NCBI GenBank assembly: GCA_905194315.1
Contig: CAJJRX010000004.1
Coordinates: forward strand, 1-64,000
Length of the DNA: 64,000 nt
Direction of reading: 5' to 3'
From: an uncultured Sutterella sp.
Lineage (GTDB): Bacteria; Pseudomonadota; Gammaproteobacteria; Burkholderiales; Burkholderiaceae_F
In this document: positions 55,770 to 64,000 of the stretch, one piece after another
Position numbering within the stretch: position 1 is the first letter of the stretch
Layout of the letters: each line of letters opens with the position of its first letter
Notes under the pieces: model-generated
Database searches by the model: none
The model's input: only the letters and a program-made list of their open reading frames with translations
What the model was told of the DNA's origin: nothing
Made by a program: the position numbers and the translations under genes

Positions 55770-56726
55770 TCAGCTGCTCTGACTCTGCTCGAGATCACTT
55801 TCCCAGAGTCCTTTCGGCAGCGGGAAGGCAACATTCTCCTCAACCCCCTCGAGTGCCACCGCCGGTTCGGCACCGCACTTCTCGATCAGGTAGTTCACCA
55901 CGCCCTGCACAAGCTCTTCAGGGGCGGAAGCACCGGCAGTCACCCCGACGCTCGAGACTCCCTCAAACCAGGCCGGATCCACATGCTCGGCGGTATCCAC
56001 CAGATAGGCGCGTGTGCCTTCACGTTCGGCAACTTCACGCAGGCGGTTTGAATTCGAAGACGTCGCCGAGCCGATCACCAGCACCAGATCCACCCCGGAG
56101 CGCACGAGCTGCTTGACTGCCTCCTGACGGTTCTGGGTGGCATAGCAGATGTCCTGCTGTTTGGGCTCGTGGATGAGCGGAAAACGCTTTCTGAGCGCCT
56201 GAATCATGTCATGACTGTCATCGGCACTGATCGTCGTTTGCGTCACGTAAGCCAGACTGTCCTTGTCATCGTATGGGAGTCTGTTGATATCCTCGACCGT
56301 TTCAATAAGCTCGATCCCGTCCTTGACCTGTCCCATGGTTCCTTCCACTTCCGGATGGCCGGCATGACCGATCATGAGAATATGACGGCCGTCCTCACGC
56401 ATGCGGCCCACCTCACGGTGAACCTTTGTCACGAGCGGGCAGGTGGCATCAAACACACGCAGTCCGCGCCGTGCAGCCTCCTCACTGACGGCACGCGGCA
56501 CGCCGTGCGCGGAAAACACAACCGTTGCACCCGCAGGCACCTCAGAAAGGTTGTCGACAAACACGGCGCCCCGTTCGCGCAGATTGTTGACCACGGAGCG
56601 GTTGTGCACAATCTCGTGGCGGACATAAATCGGGGCACCGTAAATGGCAAGTGCACGTTCAACGATGGCAATGGCACGGGTGACACCTGCACAGAAGCCG
56701 CGGGGCTGGGCAAGGAGAATTTTCAT
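55770..56726 (-). CDS. ispH: 4-hydroxy-3-methylbut-2-enyl diphosphate reductase
   Basis: A 318-residue iron-sulfur enzyme that performs the last step of the MEP isoprenoid pathway, giving IPP and DMAPP. The three cluster cysteines are in RGFCAGV (near residue 12), DATCPLVTKVH (near 96) and DICYATQNRQ (near 195). The start MKILLAQPRGFCAGV sets the ATG at 56726. It lies near the rpmB-rpmG genes, a usual betaproteobacterial neighbourhood; the radC normally between them is absent. Confidence 0.96.
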   Translation of the reverse strand: MKILLAQPRGFCAGVTRAIAIVERALAIYGAPIYVRHEIVHNRSVVNNLRERGAVFVDNLSEVPAGATVVFSAHGVPRAVSEEAARRGLRVFDATCPLVTKVHREVGRMREDGRHILMIGHAGHPEVEGTMGQVKDGIELIETVEDINRLPYDDKDSLAYVTQTTISADDSHDMIQALRKRFPLIHEPKQQDICYATQNRQEAVKQLVRSGVDLVLVIGSATSSNSNRLREVAEREGTRAYLVDTAEHVDPAWFEGVSSVGVTAGASAPEELVQGVVNYLIEKCGAEPAVALEGVEENVAFPLPKGLWESDLEQSQSS

Positions 56727-57248
56727 AAGCGGTTCTCTCCGGGTTACTCCGGAATCAGACCCGGAGAAAAATAGCATTCATCAGACGCGCTCAGAGAAAC
56801 GGCAGATTCTCTGCGCGGAAAATCAGTTCTTCTGATTGTACCTAAGTCAGCAGCCGGGAAAAAGTGAAAAAACCGGTCCCCGGTTTCCTGTCTGCATTGC
56901 GCAGGGCGTTCCGGGGGGCTTTCTGACGGGCACAGGCGGCCCGACAGGAGGCCCAAAACAACGGAGAAAACAAGACAAATGTGAAAAAAATTCCGTCTGA
57001 AAGCACACAAGCGGGAAAAAAATCGGTAGAATGCGCCTCACGCTTGAAATTTTCGGCTGACCTGATTCCCTGTACTGACACTGTGGGGCAATCGAGCCTG
57101 TTTGGCAATTAATTCGTCATTCAGGTGGCAGACGATGATCATTCTGGCGTATAATCTCATTCTTTCTGCGCTCGCGTGGCTTCCTTAAATGCGTTTGAGG
57201 TTTGAGCCTGCGAGATGTTTTTATTTCAAATTTTGACTGGAGTTAGAG
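56727..57248. other. Divergent gap between ispH and rpmB
   Basis: This 522-base gap contains the ispH and rpmB promoter regions. Short open frames within it (for example 56842-57108 minus) have no recognisable content. The usual radC gene is not here. Confidence 0.5.
57150..57155 (+). promoter_or_regulatory. -10 box of the rpmB-rpmG operon
   Basis: A perfect TATAAT 94 bases upstream of rpmB. The -35 at 17-18 bases (TGGCAG region) is weak. Confidence 0.5.
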
Positions 57249-57482
57249 ATGGCACGAGTGTGTCAAGTCACCGGTAAGGCGCCGATGGTCGGCCATCACG
57301 TCTCGCACGCGAACAATAAAACAAAGCGTCGCTTCATGCCCAATCTGCAGTATCGCCGTTTCTGGGTTGAAAGTGAAAACCGTTGGGTTCGTCTGCGTTT
57401 GACGACGGCTGGCCTTCGCACGGTTGATAAGATTGGTATTGATGCTGTTCTGGCGGACCTTCGCGCCCGCGGCGAAATCTAA
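57249..57482 (+). CDS. rpmB: 50S ribosomal protein L28
   Basis: A 77-residue ribosomal protein. It starts MARVCQVTGKAPMVGHHVSHANNK, as in the family, and shows the FWVESENRWVRLR segment. It contains a single cysteine and no zinc-binding CxxC pairs. GGAGT precedes the ATG. It is followed 12 bases later by rpmG. Confidence 0.97.
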   Translation: MARVCQVTGKAPMVGHHVSHANNKTKRRFMPNLQYRRFWVESENRWVRLRLTTAGLRTVDKIGIDAVLADLRARGEI

Positions 57483-57494
57483 TAGGAGTTCACC

Positions 57495-57662
57495 ATGGCA
57501 AAAGGCGCACGCGAGAAGATTAAGCTCGAATCCACGGCCGGTACCGGTCACTTCTACACCACGACGAAGAACAAGAAGAATTCCTCTGGCAAGATGGAAA
57601 TCTCCAAGTTCGACCCCGTGGCCCGTAAGCATGTGGTTTACAAGGAAACCAAGCTCAAGTAA
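57495..57662 (+). CDS. rpmG: 50S ribosomal protein L33
   Basis: A 55-residue ribosomal protein beginning MAKGAREKIKLESTAG and containing FYTTTKNKKN and a basic C-terminus ending ETKLK. It is the zinc-free form, with no cysteines. AGGAG lies eight bases before the ATG at 57495. It forms an operon with rpmB. Confidence 0.96.
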   Translation: MAKGAREKIKLESTAGTGHFYTTTKNKKNSSGKMEISKFDPVARKHVVYKETKLK

Positions 57663-57684
57663 TTCGAGACTTGGATTTCATGCG

Positions 57685-57720
57685 AAAAAGCTCGGTTTCT
57701 GACCGGGCTTTTTGCTTTTT
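57685..57720 (+). terminator. rpmB-rpmG terminator
   Basis: AAAAGCTCGG and CCGGGCTTTT pair (one G-U) around seven bases, followed by a T-rich tract. Confidence 0.85.
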
Positions 57721-57761
57721 CGGGTGGCTGTTTTTCCGTGTAGTGAAACAGCACCGGCATC

Positions 57762-57803
57762 AAAAAAGCCGTCAGCGGTGTGAGACCGCGGACGGCTTTT
57801 TTT
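57762..57803. terminator. Terminator of the RsmB-like gene
   Basis: AAAAAAGCCGTC and GACGGCTTTTTT, with inner GCGGT/ACCGC pairing, form a long stem with T-tracts in both directions. On the minus strand it lies 19 bases past the methyltransferase stop. Confidence 0.9.
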
Positions 57804-57821
57804 CAGGACTCAAAACCTGTA

Positions 57822-59285
57822 TCAGTCTTTCATCAGCACGGCGGCAAAGAAGCCGTCAGTGTTGTGCACATGCGGGAGCATCTGGAAATAGTCTCCAAAA
57901 CGTCCGGCAGCCTCGGGATCAAAGACGATGCCCTGCTGCGCGAGCACTTCCAGAGCCGGCACCACATGCCAGTCCGGATGTGCGGCGAGGAACGCCTCCA
58001 CCACGTCTGTATTCTCGCGCTTGAGCATCGAGCAGGTGGCATAAACGAGACGTCCGCCCGACTTCACCAGCTTGGAGGCCTCCTCAAGCACATTCTTCTG
58101 AATGTCATTGATCCGGTCAAGCTCCTCGGGCGAAAGACGCCACTTGAGGTCAGGATTGCGGCGGAAGGTGCCCGTCCCGGTGCAGGGGGCGTCAACGAGC
58201 ACACGGTCAAATTTGCCGTGCAGGCGCTTGACGCGATTATCCCTTTCATTGCGGATGGCCACCGGATGGACATTCGAGAGTCCCGCACGGCGCATGCGCG
58301 GCATCATGCCGTTGAGGCGCTTTTCATTGACATCGAACGCATACAGACGCCCCGTCGAGCGCATGAGCGCCCCCATGGCAAGCGTCTTGCCGCCGGCACC
58401 GGCGCAGAAGTCACAGATCATTTCACGACGGCGGGGCTGCATCAGACGGGCGATCAGCTGACTGCCCTCATCCTGCACATCCACCAGACCGTCTTTGTAG
58501 ACCGGCCACTGGGTCAGTCCCGGCTTGGTCGGCAGACGGATGCCGTCCGGGCTGTACGGGGTGGCAAAAGCCTGCACACCGTTACGGGCGAGCTCGGCGA
58601 GCACATCCTCACGGCTGGCCTTCAACAGATTCACTCGCAGATCAAGCGGCGCGCCTTCGAGCATCGCCGGGTAGAGCACTGCCGTATCGTCGTACTGCTG
58701 CTCGAGCAGGTCGTAGAGCCACTGCGGCAGCTCTGCACGGACATGCGCGGGAGCCTCTTCGATCTTCGCTTCAAGAATATTCTTCAGCGGGCCGGCCTCC
58801 TGACCGATCGCGTTTTCAGGAAGCGCCTCAATGCCGTGCTGACGCGCAAGGGTGACAAGCGCGGCAAGACGCGGCGCACGATCAGGGCGCACCGGACGCA
58901 TCGCCCAGCGGATCGAGGCATAGTGGCGCAGAGCGTAGTAGATACCCTCGGCAATCAGACCGCGGTCACGCATGCCAAGCTGGGGATTGCTCTTGAAAAA
59001 GAGTTTCATGAGCACATCGGCAGGACCGTCGAGCTTGAGAATCACCGTGAGGGCACGCGTCAGTTCATCAACGATCAGACTCGTGATGCGAACCTGACCG
59101 GGGTTGAGCGGAGCCATACGCTTTTCAGGCGTCGTTCTGCCTTTGGCAAAACCCTGACGGGCAGCCTCGCGCTGACGCTTGCTTGCGGCGCGCTGACGCT
59201 CCGTACGGTTGCTGTCATCACGTTCGGTGCGACGCGTTTTGGGGCGTCCGAAGACATGACGTTTCGGGAAAGCATTTTCAGCCAT
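57822..59285 (-). CDS. RsmB/NOP-family RNA (cytosine-5) methyltransferase
   Basis: A 487-residue SAM-dependent m5C methyltransferase probably acting on rRNA. A basic N-terminus of about 55 residues is followed by a NusB-like helical domain, then the methyltransferase core: SAM motif DFCAGAGGKTLAM near residue 285, release cysteine in VDAPCTGTGTFRRNPD near 355, and the nucleophile cysteine in YATCSML near 410. It resembles RsmB (16S m5C967), but the family has several members and the target is inferred. It lies directly downstream of purN on the same strand. Confidence 0.88.
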   Translation of the reverse strand: MAENAFPKRHVFGRPKTRRTERDDSNRTERQRAASKRQREAARQGFAKGRTTPEKRMAPLNPGQVRITSLIVDELTRALTVILKLDGPADVLMKLFFKSNPQLGMRDRGLIAEGIYYALRHYASIRWAMRPVRPDRAPRLAALVTLARQHGIEALPENAIGQEAGPLKNILEAKIEEAPAHVRAELPQWLYDLLEQQYDDTAVLYPAMLEGAPLDLRVNLLKASREDVLAELARNGVQAFATPYSPDGIRLPTKPGLTQWPVYKDGLVDVQDEGSQLIARLMQPRRREMICDFCAGAGGKTLAMGALMRSTGRLYAFDVNEKRLNGMMPRMRRAGLSNVHPVAIRNERDNRVKRLHGKFDRVLVDAPCTGTGTFRRNPDLKWRLSPEELDRINDIQKNVLEEASKLVKSGGRLVYATCSMLKRENTDVVEAFLAAHPDWHVVPALEVLAQQGIVFDPEAAGRFGDYFQMLPHVHNTDGFFAAVLMKD

Positions 59286-59360
59286 AGTTTTCTTTTCTCT
59301 ATTTCAGGGGAGTGATGACCGGGCGGACCTTTCCGCTGACAGCCGGTTCACTCCGGGTTA

Positions 59361-60011
59361 TCAGTTTCCGAGGATGGTGAGTTCGCGTGCGGTTTCATCG
59401 TCGCACACGCAGCGGCCGTCCTCAAGGCGGATGCGTCCTTCGACAAGAGCCTTCACACAACGCGGATACAGTTTGTGTTCAAGGGCCAGCCCGCGATGCG
59501 CCAGCGTATCGGGATCATCCGAGGGCAGCACCGGCACGATAGCCTGTCCGATGATGGCGCCGCCATCAAGCACGGGGCTCACAAAGTGCACGGTCGAACC
59601 GTGTACACGGCAGCCCGCGGCAATGGCACGCGCATGGGTATCGAGTCCGGGAAACAGCGGAAGGATGGCCGGATGAATATTGAGGATGCGCCCTTCGAAA
59701 CGGCGGACAAACTTCTCCGTCAGAATACGCATGAAACCGGCCAGAACCACCACATCGGGGTTATACGACGCGACACGCTCAGCGAGCGCCTCATCAAAAG
59801 CCTCACGGGAGGCAAAAGCCTTGTGATCAATCGCCACCGCCTCAATCTGATTCGCACGGGCAGTCTCAAGTCCGGCCGCTTCGGGGCGGTTGCTGATCAC
59901 TGCGGCAATCCGCGCTCCGGAGGTTTCCGGCCAATTTTCCTCGCGGGACGTGCGCAGAATCGCTTCAAAATTGCTGCCGCGGCCCGAGATCAAGATAACG
60001 ATGTTTTTCAC
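59361..60011 (-). CDS. purN: Phosphoribosylglycinamide formyltransferase
   Basis: A 216-residue purine enzyme that transfers a formyl group from 10-formyl-THF to GAR. The start KNIVILISGRGSNFEAI follows a GTG at 60011 that has AGGAGG four bases upstream; an upstream in-frame reading adds residues without family match. The catalytic triad region NIHPAILPLFPGLDTHARAI near residues 110-130 and HGSTVHFV are present, in parts shown here. It is 75 bases upstream of the RsmB-like gene and divergent from ribF. Confidence 0.95.
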   Translation of the reverse strand: MKNIVILISGRGSNFEAILRTSREENWPETSGARIAAVISNRPEAAGLETARANQIEAVAIDHKAFASREAFDEALAERVASYNPDVVVLAGFMRILTEKFVRRFEGRILNIHPAILPLFPGLDTHARAIAAGCRVHGSTVHFVSPVLDGGAIIGQAIVPVLPSDDPDTLAHRGLALEHKLYPRCVKALVEGRIRLEDGRCVCDDETARELTILGN

Positions 60012-60233
60012 AAAGCCTCCTGTGCTTTGTCGTGAAGAGTTTCTGGCGGGCATTCCTGCCGGCTTTGCCGTGCGGGCACTGCAAAGTGCCGCTCCGGGCG
60101 CAGCCGGCGACGCCCAAGGTGGAATTGTCGCGCTCATTGTATCGTGTATTTCACCTAGACCGCGGGTTTTCTCTCAGAAATTCCGTATAATCAAAAATCA
60201 GTTTCTTTTTTTACCTTAACTGTCCTTGAAGCA

Positions 60234-61193
60234 ATGCGAGTTTTCCGTGGTTTGCCCAATCCCCTGCTGAGACGCCCTTCGGCTGTTGCCATCGGCAACT
60301 TTGACGGCGTACACCTGGGACACCAGAGTCTGCTGGAGACGGTCTGCAAAGCTGCTCACGAGAGAGGTCTTGTGCCCAGCGTCGTGACCTTTGAACCTCA
60401 CCCCAAAGACTACTTCGGACACGGCAGCTCGATCGCCCGCATCTCCACGCTTTACGACAAGGTGCTGCGCATTCTCGAAACAGGGATCGAACGTGTCTAC
60501 ATCCTCCCTTTCAATCACTCGCTTGCGAGTCTGAGTGCACAGGATTTCGTCACCAGAGTTCTCATTCAGGGACTTGAGGCCTACTGGGTAACCGTCGGAG
60601 AGAACTTCCGCTTCGGCAGCGACCGGTCGGGTTCCGTGGAAACACTCGAGCAGATGAGCAAGACGCATCCCTTCGAGCTCTACGTGCAGCCGCTGGTTTT
60701 CCATGCCGACAGCCGCATCAGCTCCACGCGTGTGCGCGAGGCACTCAAAGCGGGGGATCTGTTCGAGGCACATCAGATGCTGGGACGCCCCTACTCGATG
60801 ACCGGCCGCGTGATTCACGGGGCGGAACTCGGTCGCACACTGGGTTTTCCCACCCTTAACATGGCCCCTATTCCGCCGGGATCTCATGCGCACCCTGCCG
60901 TCGACGGCATTTTTGCCGTGCGCGTGCGAGGGCTCTCGAGCGCGCCGCTCAACGCTGTTGCCAGTATCGGGGTCAAGCCCACGGTGGCCGCTGACGGGCG
61001 CTATCTGCTCGAGACCCATGTCTTTGACTGGAAAGGGGATGCTTACGGGCGCCTCATAGAGGTGGAATTTGTAGAACGCCTTCGCGGCGAGAAAAAGTTT
61101 TCCGGGCTCGAAGAACTTCGGGCCGCAATTGAATCCGACGCAAATCGTGCCCGCCGGATTCTTGGCTGTCCCCTGCCGGAGACGCCACAGTAA
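60234..61193 (+). CDS. ribF: Bifunctional riboflavin kinase/FAD synthetase
   Basis: A 319-residue enzyme that phosphorylates riboflavin to FMN and adenylates FMN to FAD. The N-terminal nucleotidyltransferase contains GNFDGVHLGHQSLL near residue 22 and SSTRVREAL near 163. The C-terminal riboflavin kinase contains GRTLGFPTLNM near residue 200. A TATAAT -10-like box lies at 60186. It precedes ileS by 71 bases; ribF-ileS is a conserved pair. Confidence 0.96.
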   Translation: MRVFRGLPNPLLRRPSAVAIGNFDGVHLGHQSLLETVCKAAHERGLVPSVVTFEPHPKDYFGHGSSIARISTLYDKVLRILETGIERVYILPFNHSLASLSAQDFVTRVLIQGLEAYWVTVGENFRFGSDRSGSVETLEQMSKTHPFELYVQPLVFHADSRISSTRVREALKAGDLFEAHQMLGRPYSMTGRVIHGAELGRTLGFPTLNMAPIPPGSHAHPAVDGIFAVRVRGLSSAPLNAVASIGVKPTVAADGRYLLETHVFDWKGDAYGRLIEVEFVERLRGEKKFSGLEELRAAIESDANRARRILGCPLPETPQ

Positions 61194-61264
61194 GCCGGTG
61201 TACGGCTTTACGCAGAGCACGCTGATTAATCAACTGAAGAGCCCGAGGGGGCCAGGAGATTCCT

Positions 61265-64000
61265 ATGGCAAAAGATGCCACCGCGGCGGACAACGCCGAT
61301 TCCAAGAAGTATCCCCTTAATCTGCCGGATACCCCTTTTCCCATGCGCGGTAACCTCGCTCAGCGCGAACCTGCCTGGATTAAAGCCTGGGAGGAATCGC
61401 ATCTGTACGAACGAATTATTGAAGCCCGCCGCGACCTCAAGAAGTTTGTCCTTCATGACGGTCCTCCGTATGCCAACGGCGCCATTCACGTCGGCCACGC
61501 CGTGAACAAGATTCTCAAGGACATGATCGCCAAGGAAAAACTCCTTGAAGGATTTAACGCACCTTACGTTCCGGGCTGGGACTGCCACGGGATGCCGATT
61601 GAAGTGCAGATCGAAAAGCTGCACGGCAAGAACCTCCCTGTTGACCAGACGCAGCACCTTGCCCGCGAATACGCCATGGAGCAGAGCCTGCTGCAGCTGG
61701 CTGACTTCAAACGTCTGGGCGTGCTCGGTTTCTGGAACAATCCCTACCGCACGATGCGCTATGTCAACGAGGCTGAAGAAATCCGTGTGCTCAAGCGCAT
61801 CATGGAAAAAGGCTTCGTGTACCGCGGTCTCAAACCGGTGAACTGGTGTTTTGACTGCCAGTCCGCCCTTGCTGAAGCTGAAGTGGAATATAAGGACGTT
61901 GACAGCTACACGATCGACGTGGCCTTTGAACTCGATGACAGCGACAGGGACCGTGTGAGCAAGGCCTTCGGTGCCGAACTCACCAAGCCCATCTACGTGG
62001 TGATCTGGACAACAACGCCCTGGACGATCCCGTCCAACCAGGCTCTCAACGTTCATCCCGAACTTGAATACGCCCTCGTTGACATCGGTGACCGTCTGGT
62101 GATTCTGGCTGCAAGTCTGGTTGAAGAGTCACTCAAGCGCTTCGGCAAGACCGGCAGCGTGGTTGGCACCACCGCCGGTGTGAACCTTGATCATGTGAAG
62201 TTCCACCATCCGCTCTACAACCTTGAAGCCGGCTACCGCCGTCTCTCCCCGGTGTTCCTCGCCGAGTATGTGGACGCAAGCGCCGGTACGGGCATTGTGC
62301 ACTCCGCACCCGCCTACGGTATGGACGACTTCATCTCCTGCAAGAACAACGGCTTTACCAACGACGACATCCTCACCCCGGTAACGGGTGACGGGACGTA
62401 CTCGGCGGATCTGCCCCTTTTCGGCGGCATGAACATCTGGGCCGCCCAGCCCAAGATCTGCGAAGCACTCAATCTCGCAGGCAACCTGCTCAGCCAGGGC
62501 AAGATGAACCACAGCTACATGCACTGCTGGCGCCACAAGACGCCGCTCATCTACCGTGCAACGAATCAGTGGTTTGTTCGCATGGATGCGCCTGATGCCG
62601 ATACCAGAAGCGTGATTCCGACGGACTTCAACGAATACACCCTGCGTGAGAAGGCCCTCGAAGGCGTCAAGAACACGAAGTTCTTCCCGGCCTGGGGTAT
62701 CAACCGTCTTTATTCGATGATTGAAAACCGCCCCGACTGGTGCATCTCGCGTCAGCGCAACTGGGGTGTGCCGCTGCCCTTCTTTATGCACAAGGTCACG
62801 GGCGAACTCCATCCGGACACCCTCAAGATCATGGATCGTGTGATCGAAATGGTCGAGAAGGAAGGTATCGAAGCCTGGGCCCGCGCCAAGCCTGAGGATT
62901 TCCTCGGTGAAGAGGCAAAAGACTACGTGCGCTCGACGGACATTCTCGACGTGTGGTTTGACTCCGGTACGACCCACTGGACGGTGCTTCGCGGCAGTCA
63001 CAAGGATGAGCTTGCCTTCCCGGCTGACCTCTATCTTGAAGGCTCCGACCAGCACCGCGGCTGGTTCCACTCCTCGCTGCTCACGAGCGTGATGCTCGAC
63101 GGCCGTCCGCCTTATGACATGCTGCTCACCCACGGTTTCGTCGTGGACGAAAAGGGTGAAAAGATGTCCAAGTCCAAGGGCAACATCGTGCGTCCGCAGG
63201 AAATCAGCGAAAAATTCGGCGCTGAAATTCTCCGTCTCTGGGTGGGCTCAACCGACTACTCGGGCGAACTGCGTCTGGGTCAGACGATTCTCAAGCGCGT
63301 GGTGGAAAGCTACCGCCGTCTGCGTAACACGCTCCGGTTCCTGCTCGCCAACACGTCTGACTTCGATCCGGCCAAAGATATGCTCCCCATTGCCGAGCTT
63401 GCCGAACTTGACCGCTGGGCAGTCGCTTATACCGAACAGTTCCAGCAGCAGGTGCTCGCCGAATACAAGGAGTTCCGTTTCCACAATGTCTCGAACCTGC
63501 TTCAGACCTTTGCCTCAACGGACCTCGGCGGCTTCTACCTTGATGTGCTCAAGGACCGTCTGTACACGACAGCCCCTGACAGCAAGGCCCGCCGCTCGGC
63601 TCAGACGGCTCTGTATCTGATCACGAAGACGTTCCTGCGTCTGATCGCCCCGATCCTCTCGTTTACCGCTGAAGAGGCCTTTGCCATCTTCTCGCTCAAC
63701 GAGATCGGTTCGATCTTCGCAGAAAAATTCGAGCCGCTGCCCGCAGTCGACAACGCTGAAGAACTGCTCGCCAAGTGGGCCCGCATCCGTGCCGTGCGCT
63801 CCGACCTGCAGAAGGCCATCGAAGAGCAGCGCGAACAGAACGCTCTGGGCTCCTCCCTGCAGGCGAACGCCCGCATTGAAGTGCCGCAGGATCTGTACAA
63901 CGATCTCGCAAGCCTCGGCGATGAGCTGCGCTTTGTGATGATCGTCAGTGCTGTGGAACTCGTCAGAAGCGCTGATGATCAGACGCACCTCTGCGTGACG
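61265..64000 (+). CDS. ileS: Isoleucyl-tRNA synthetase (cut by the right edge)
   Basis: The first 912 codons of a class I synthetase that charges tRNA-Ile. There is no stop before the window ends, so the C-terminal zinc-binding end is missing from view. The HIGH-type motif is PPYANGAIHVGHAVNK near residues 65-80, the editing domain shows WTTTPWTIPSNQ near residue 248, the characteristic WCISRQRNWGVPLP is near 495, and KMSKSKGN near 637. This is the standard bacterial IleRS. The start MAKDATAADNADSKKYPLN at 61265 agrees with the family. Confidence 0.96.
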   Translation, partial: MAKDATAADNADSKKYPLNLPDTPFPMRGNLAQREPAWIKAWEESHLYERIIEARRDLKKFVLHDGPPYANGAIHVGHAVNKILKDMIAKEKLLEGFNAPYVPGWDCHGMPIEVQIEKLHGKNLPVDQTQHLAREYAMEQSLLQLADFKRLGVLGFWNNPYRTMRYVNEAEEIRVLKRIMEKGFVYRGLKPVNWCFDCQSALAEAEVEYKDVDSYTIDVAFELDDSDRDRVSKAFGAELTKPIYVVIWTTTPWTIPSNQALNVHPELEYALVDIGDRLVILAASLVEESLKRFGKTGSVVGTTAGVNLDHVKFHHPLYNLEAGYRRLSPVFLAEYVDASAGTGIVHSAPAYGMDDFISCKNNGFTNDDILTPVTGDGTYSADLPLFGGMNIWAAQPKICEALNLAGNLLSQGKMNHSYMHCWRHKTPLIYRATNQWFVRMDAPDADTRSVIPTDFNEYTLREKALEGVKNTKFFPAWGINRLYSMIENRPDWCISRQRNWGVPLPFFMHKVTGELHPDTLKIMDRVIEMVEKEGIEAWARAKPEDFLGEEAKDYVRSTDILDVWFDSGTTHWTVLRGSHKDELAFPADLYLEGSDQHRGWFHSSLLTSVMLDGRPPYDMLLTHGFVVDEKGEKMSKSKGNIVRPQEISEKFGAEILRLWVGSTDYSGELRLGQTILKRVVESYRRLRNTLRFLLANTSDFDPAKDMLPIAELAELDRWAVAYTEQFQQQVLAEYKEFRFHNVSNLLQTFASTDLGGFYLDVLKDRLYTTAPDSKARRSAQTALYLITKTFLRLIAPILSFTAEEAFAIFSLNEIGSIFAEKFEPLPAVDNAEELLAKWARIRAVRSDLQKAIEEQREQNALGSSLQANARIEVPQDLYNDLASLGDELRFVMIVSAVELVRSADDQTHLCVT

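Overview
The window is about 57-60% GC over most of its length and reads as a chromosomal segment of a betaproteobacterium. The conserved neighbourhoods fit that group: leuS-lptE-holA-proA, rpsP-rimM-trmD-rplS, rpsU-yqeY-dnaG-rpoD, ispH near rpmB-rpmG, and ribF-ileS. A host-associated Burkholderiales lineage such as Sutterellaceae would fit (dense housekeeping genes, periplasmic asparaginase, AbgA-like hydrolase), but that placement is inference. Most genes are vertical-looking core genes. The accessory pieces are an AT-rich left end, a group II intron, three transport loci and a few small orphan genes.

Layout. 1-794 is AT-rich and shows no recognisable gene. 795-2678 is a complete group II intron with its reverse transcriptase, sitting directly behind the argG terminator. 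2.7-7.3 kb holds argG, a periplasmic L-asparaginase and a MATE efflux pump. 7.3-17.2 kb holds tRNA-Arg(CCU), uvrD, then leuS-lptE-holA-proA and a THUMP-type rRNA methyltransferase. 17.3-21.1 kb is the rpsP-rimM-trmD-rplS ribosomal operon, split by an AbgA-like amidohydrolase. 21.3-29.5 kb holds etfBA, a sodium:solute symporter, a YqaA-type membrane protein and a complete ugpBAEC glycerol-3-phosphate uptake operon. 30.0-31.1 kb holds imuA followed by a small protein resembling only the C-terminal module of ImuB. 31.7-37.4 kb holds yggS, queH, a Mn exporter under a yybP-ykoY riboswitch, a DUF401 permease, gltX and tRNA-Glu(CUC). 37.8-40.1 kb holds an orphan AbrB-type regulator, a candidate structured RNA, rhlE and a CAU-anticodon tRNA.

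40.4-52.8 kb is the macromolecular synthesis region on the minus strand (rpsU, yqeY, dnaG, rpoD). It is unusual in three ways. A three-gene ABC importer lies between dnaG and rpoD. RpoD carries a roughly 400-residue Lys/Ala-rich then acidic N-terminal extension. A second, divergent primary-type sigma factor follows in tandem. The remainder (53-64 kb) holds tsaD, nadE, ybaK, ispH, rpmB-rpmG, an RsmB/NOP methyltransferase, purN, ribF and the start of ileS, which runs off the right edge.

The most noteworthy items are the tandem sigma-70 paralogs (the second has an altered region 3.2 finger and region 1.2), the imuA plus ImuB-C-terminal-module pair with no visible polymerase, the interrupted ribosomal and macromolecular-synthesis operons, an uncharacterised structured RNA candidate behind rhlE, and a perfect 10+10 bp palindrome with no assigned regulator. 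No rRNA genes or CRISPR arrays were seen.
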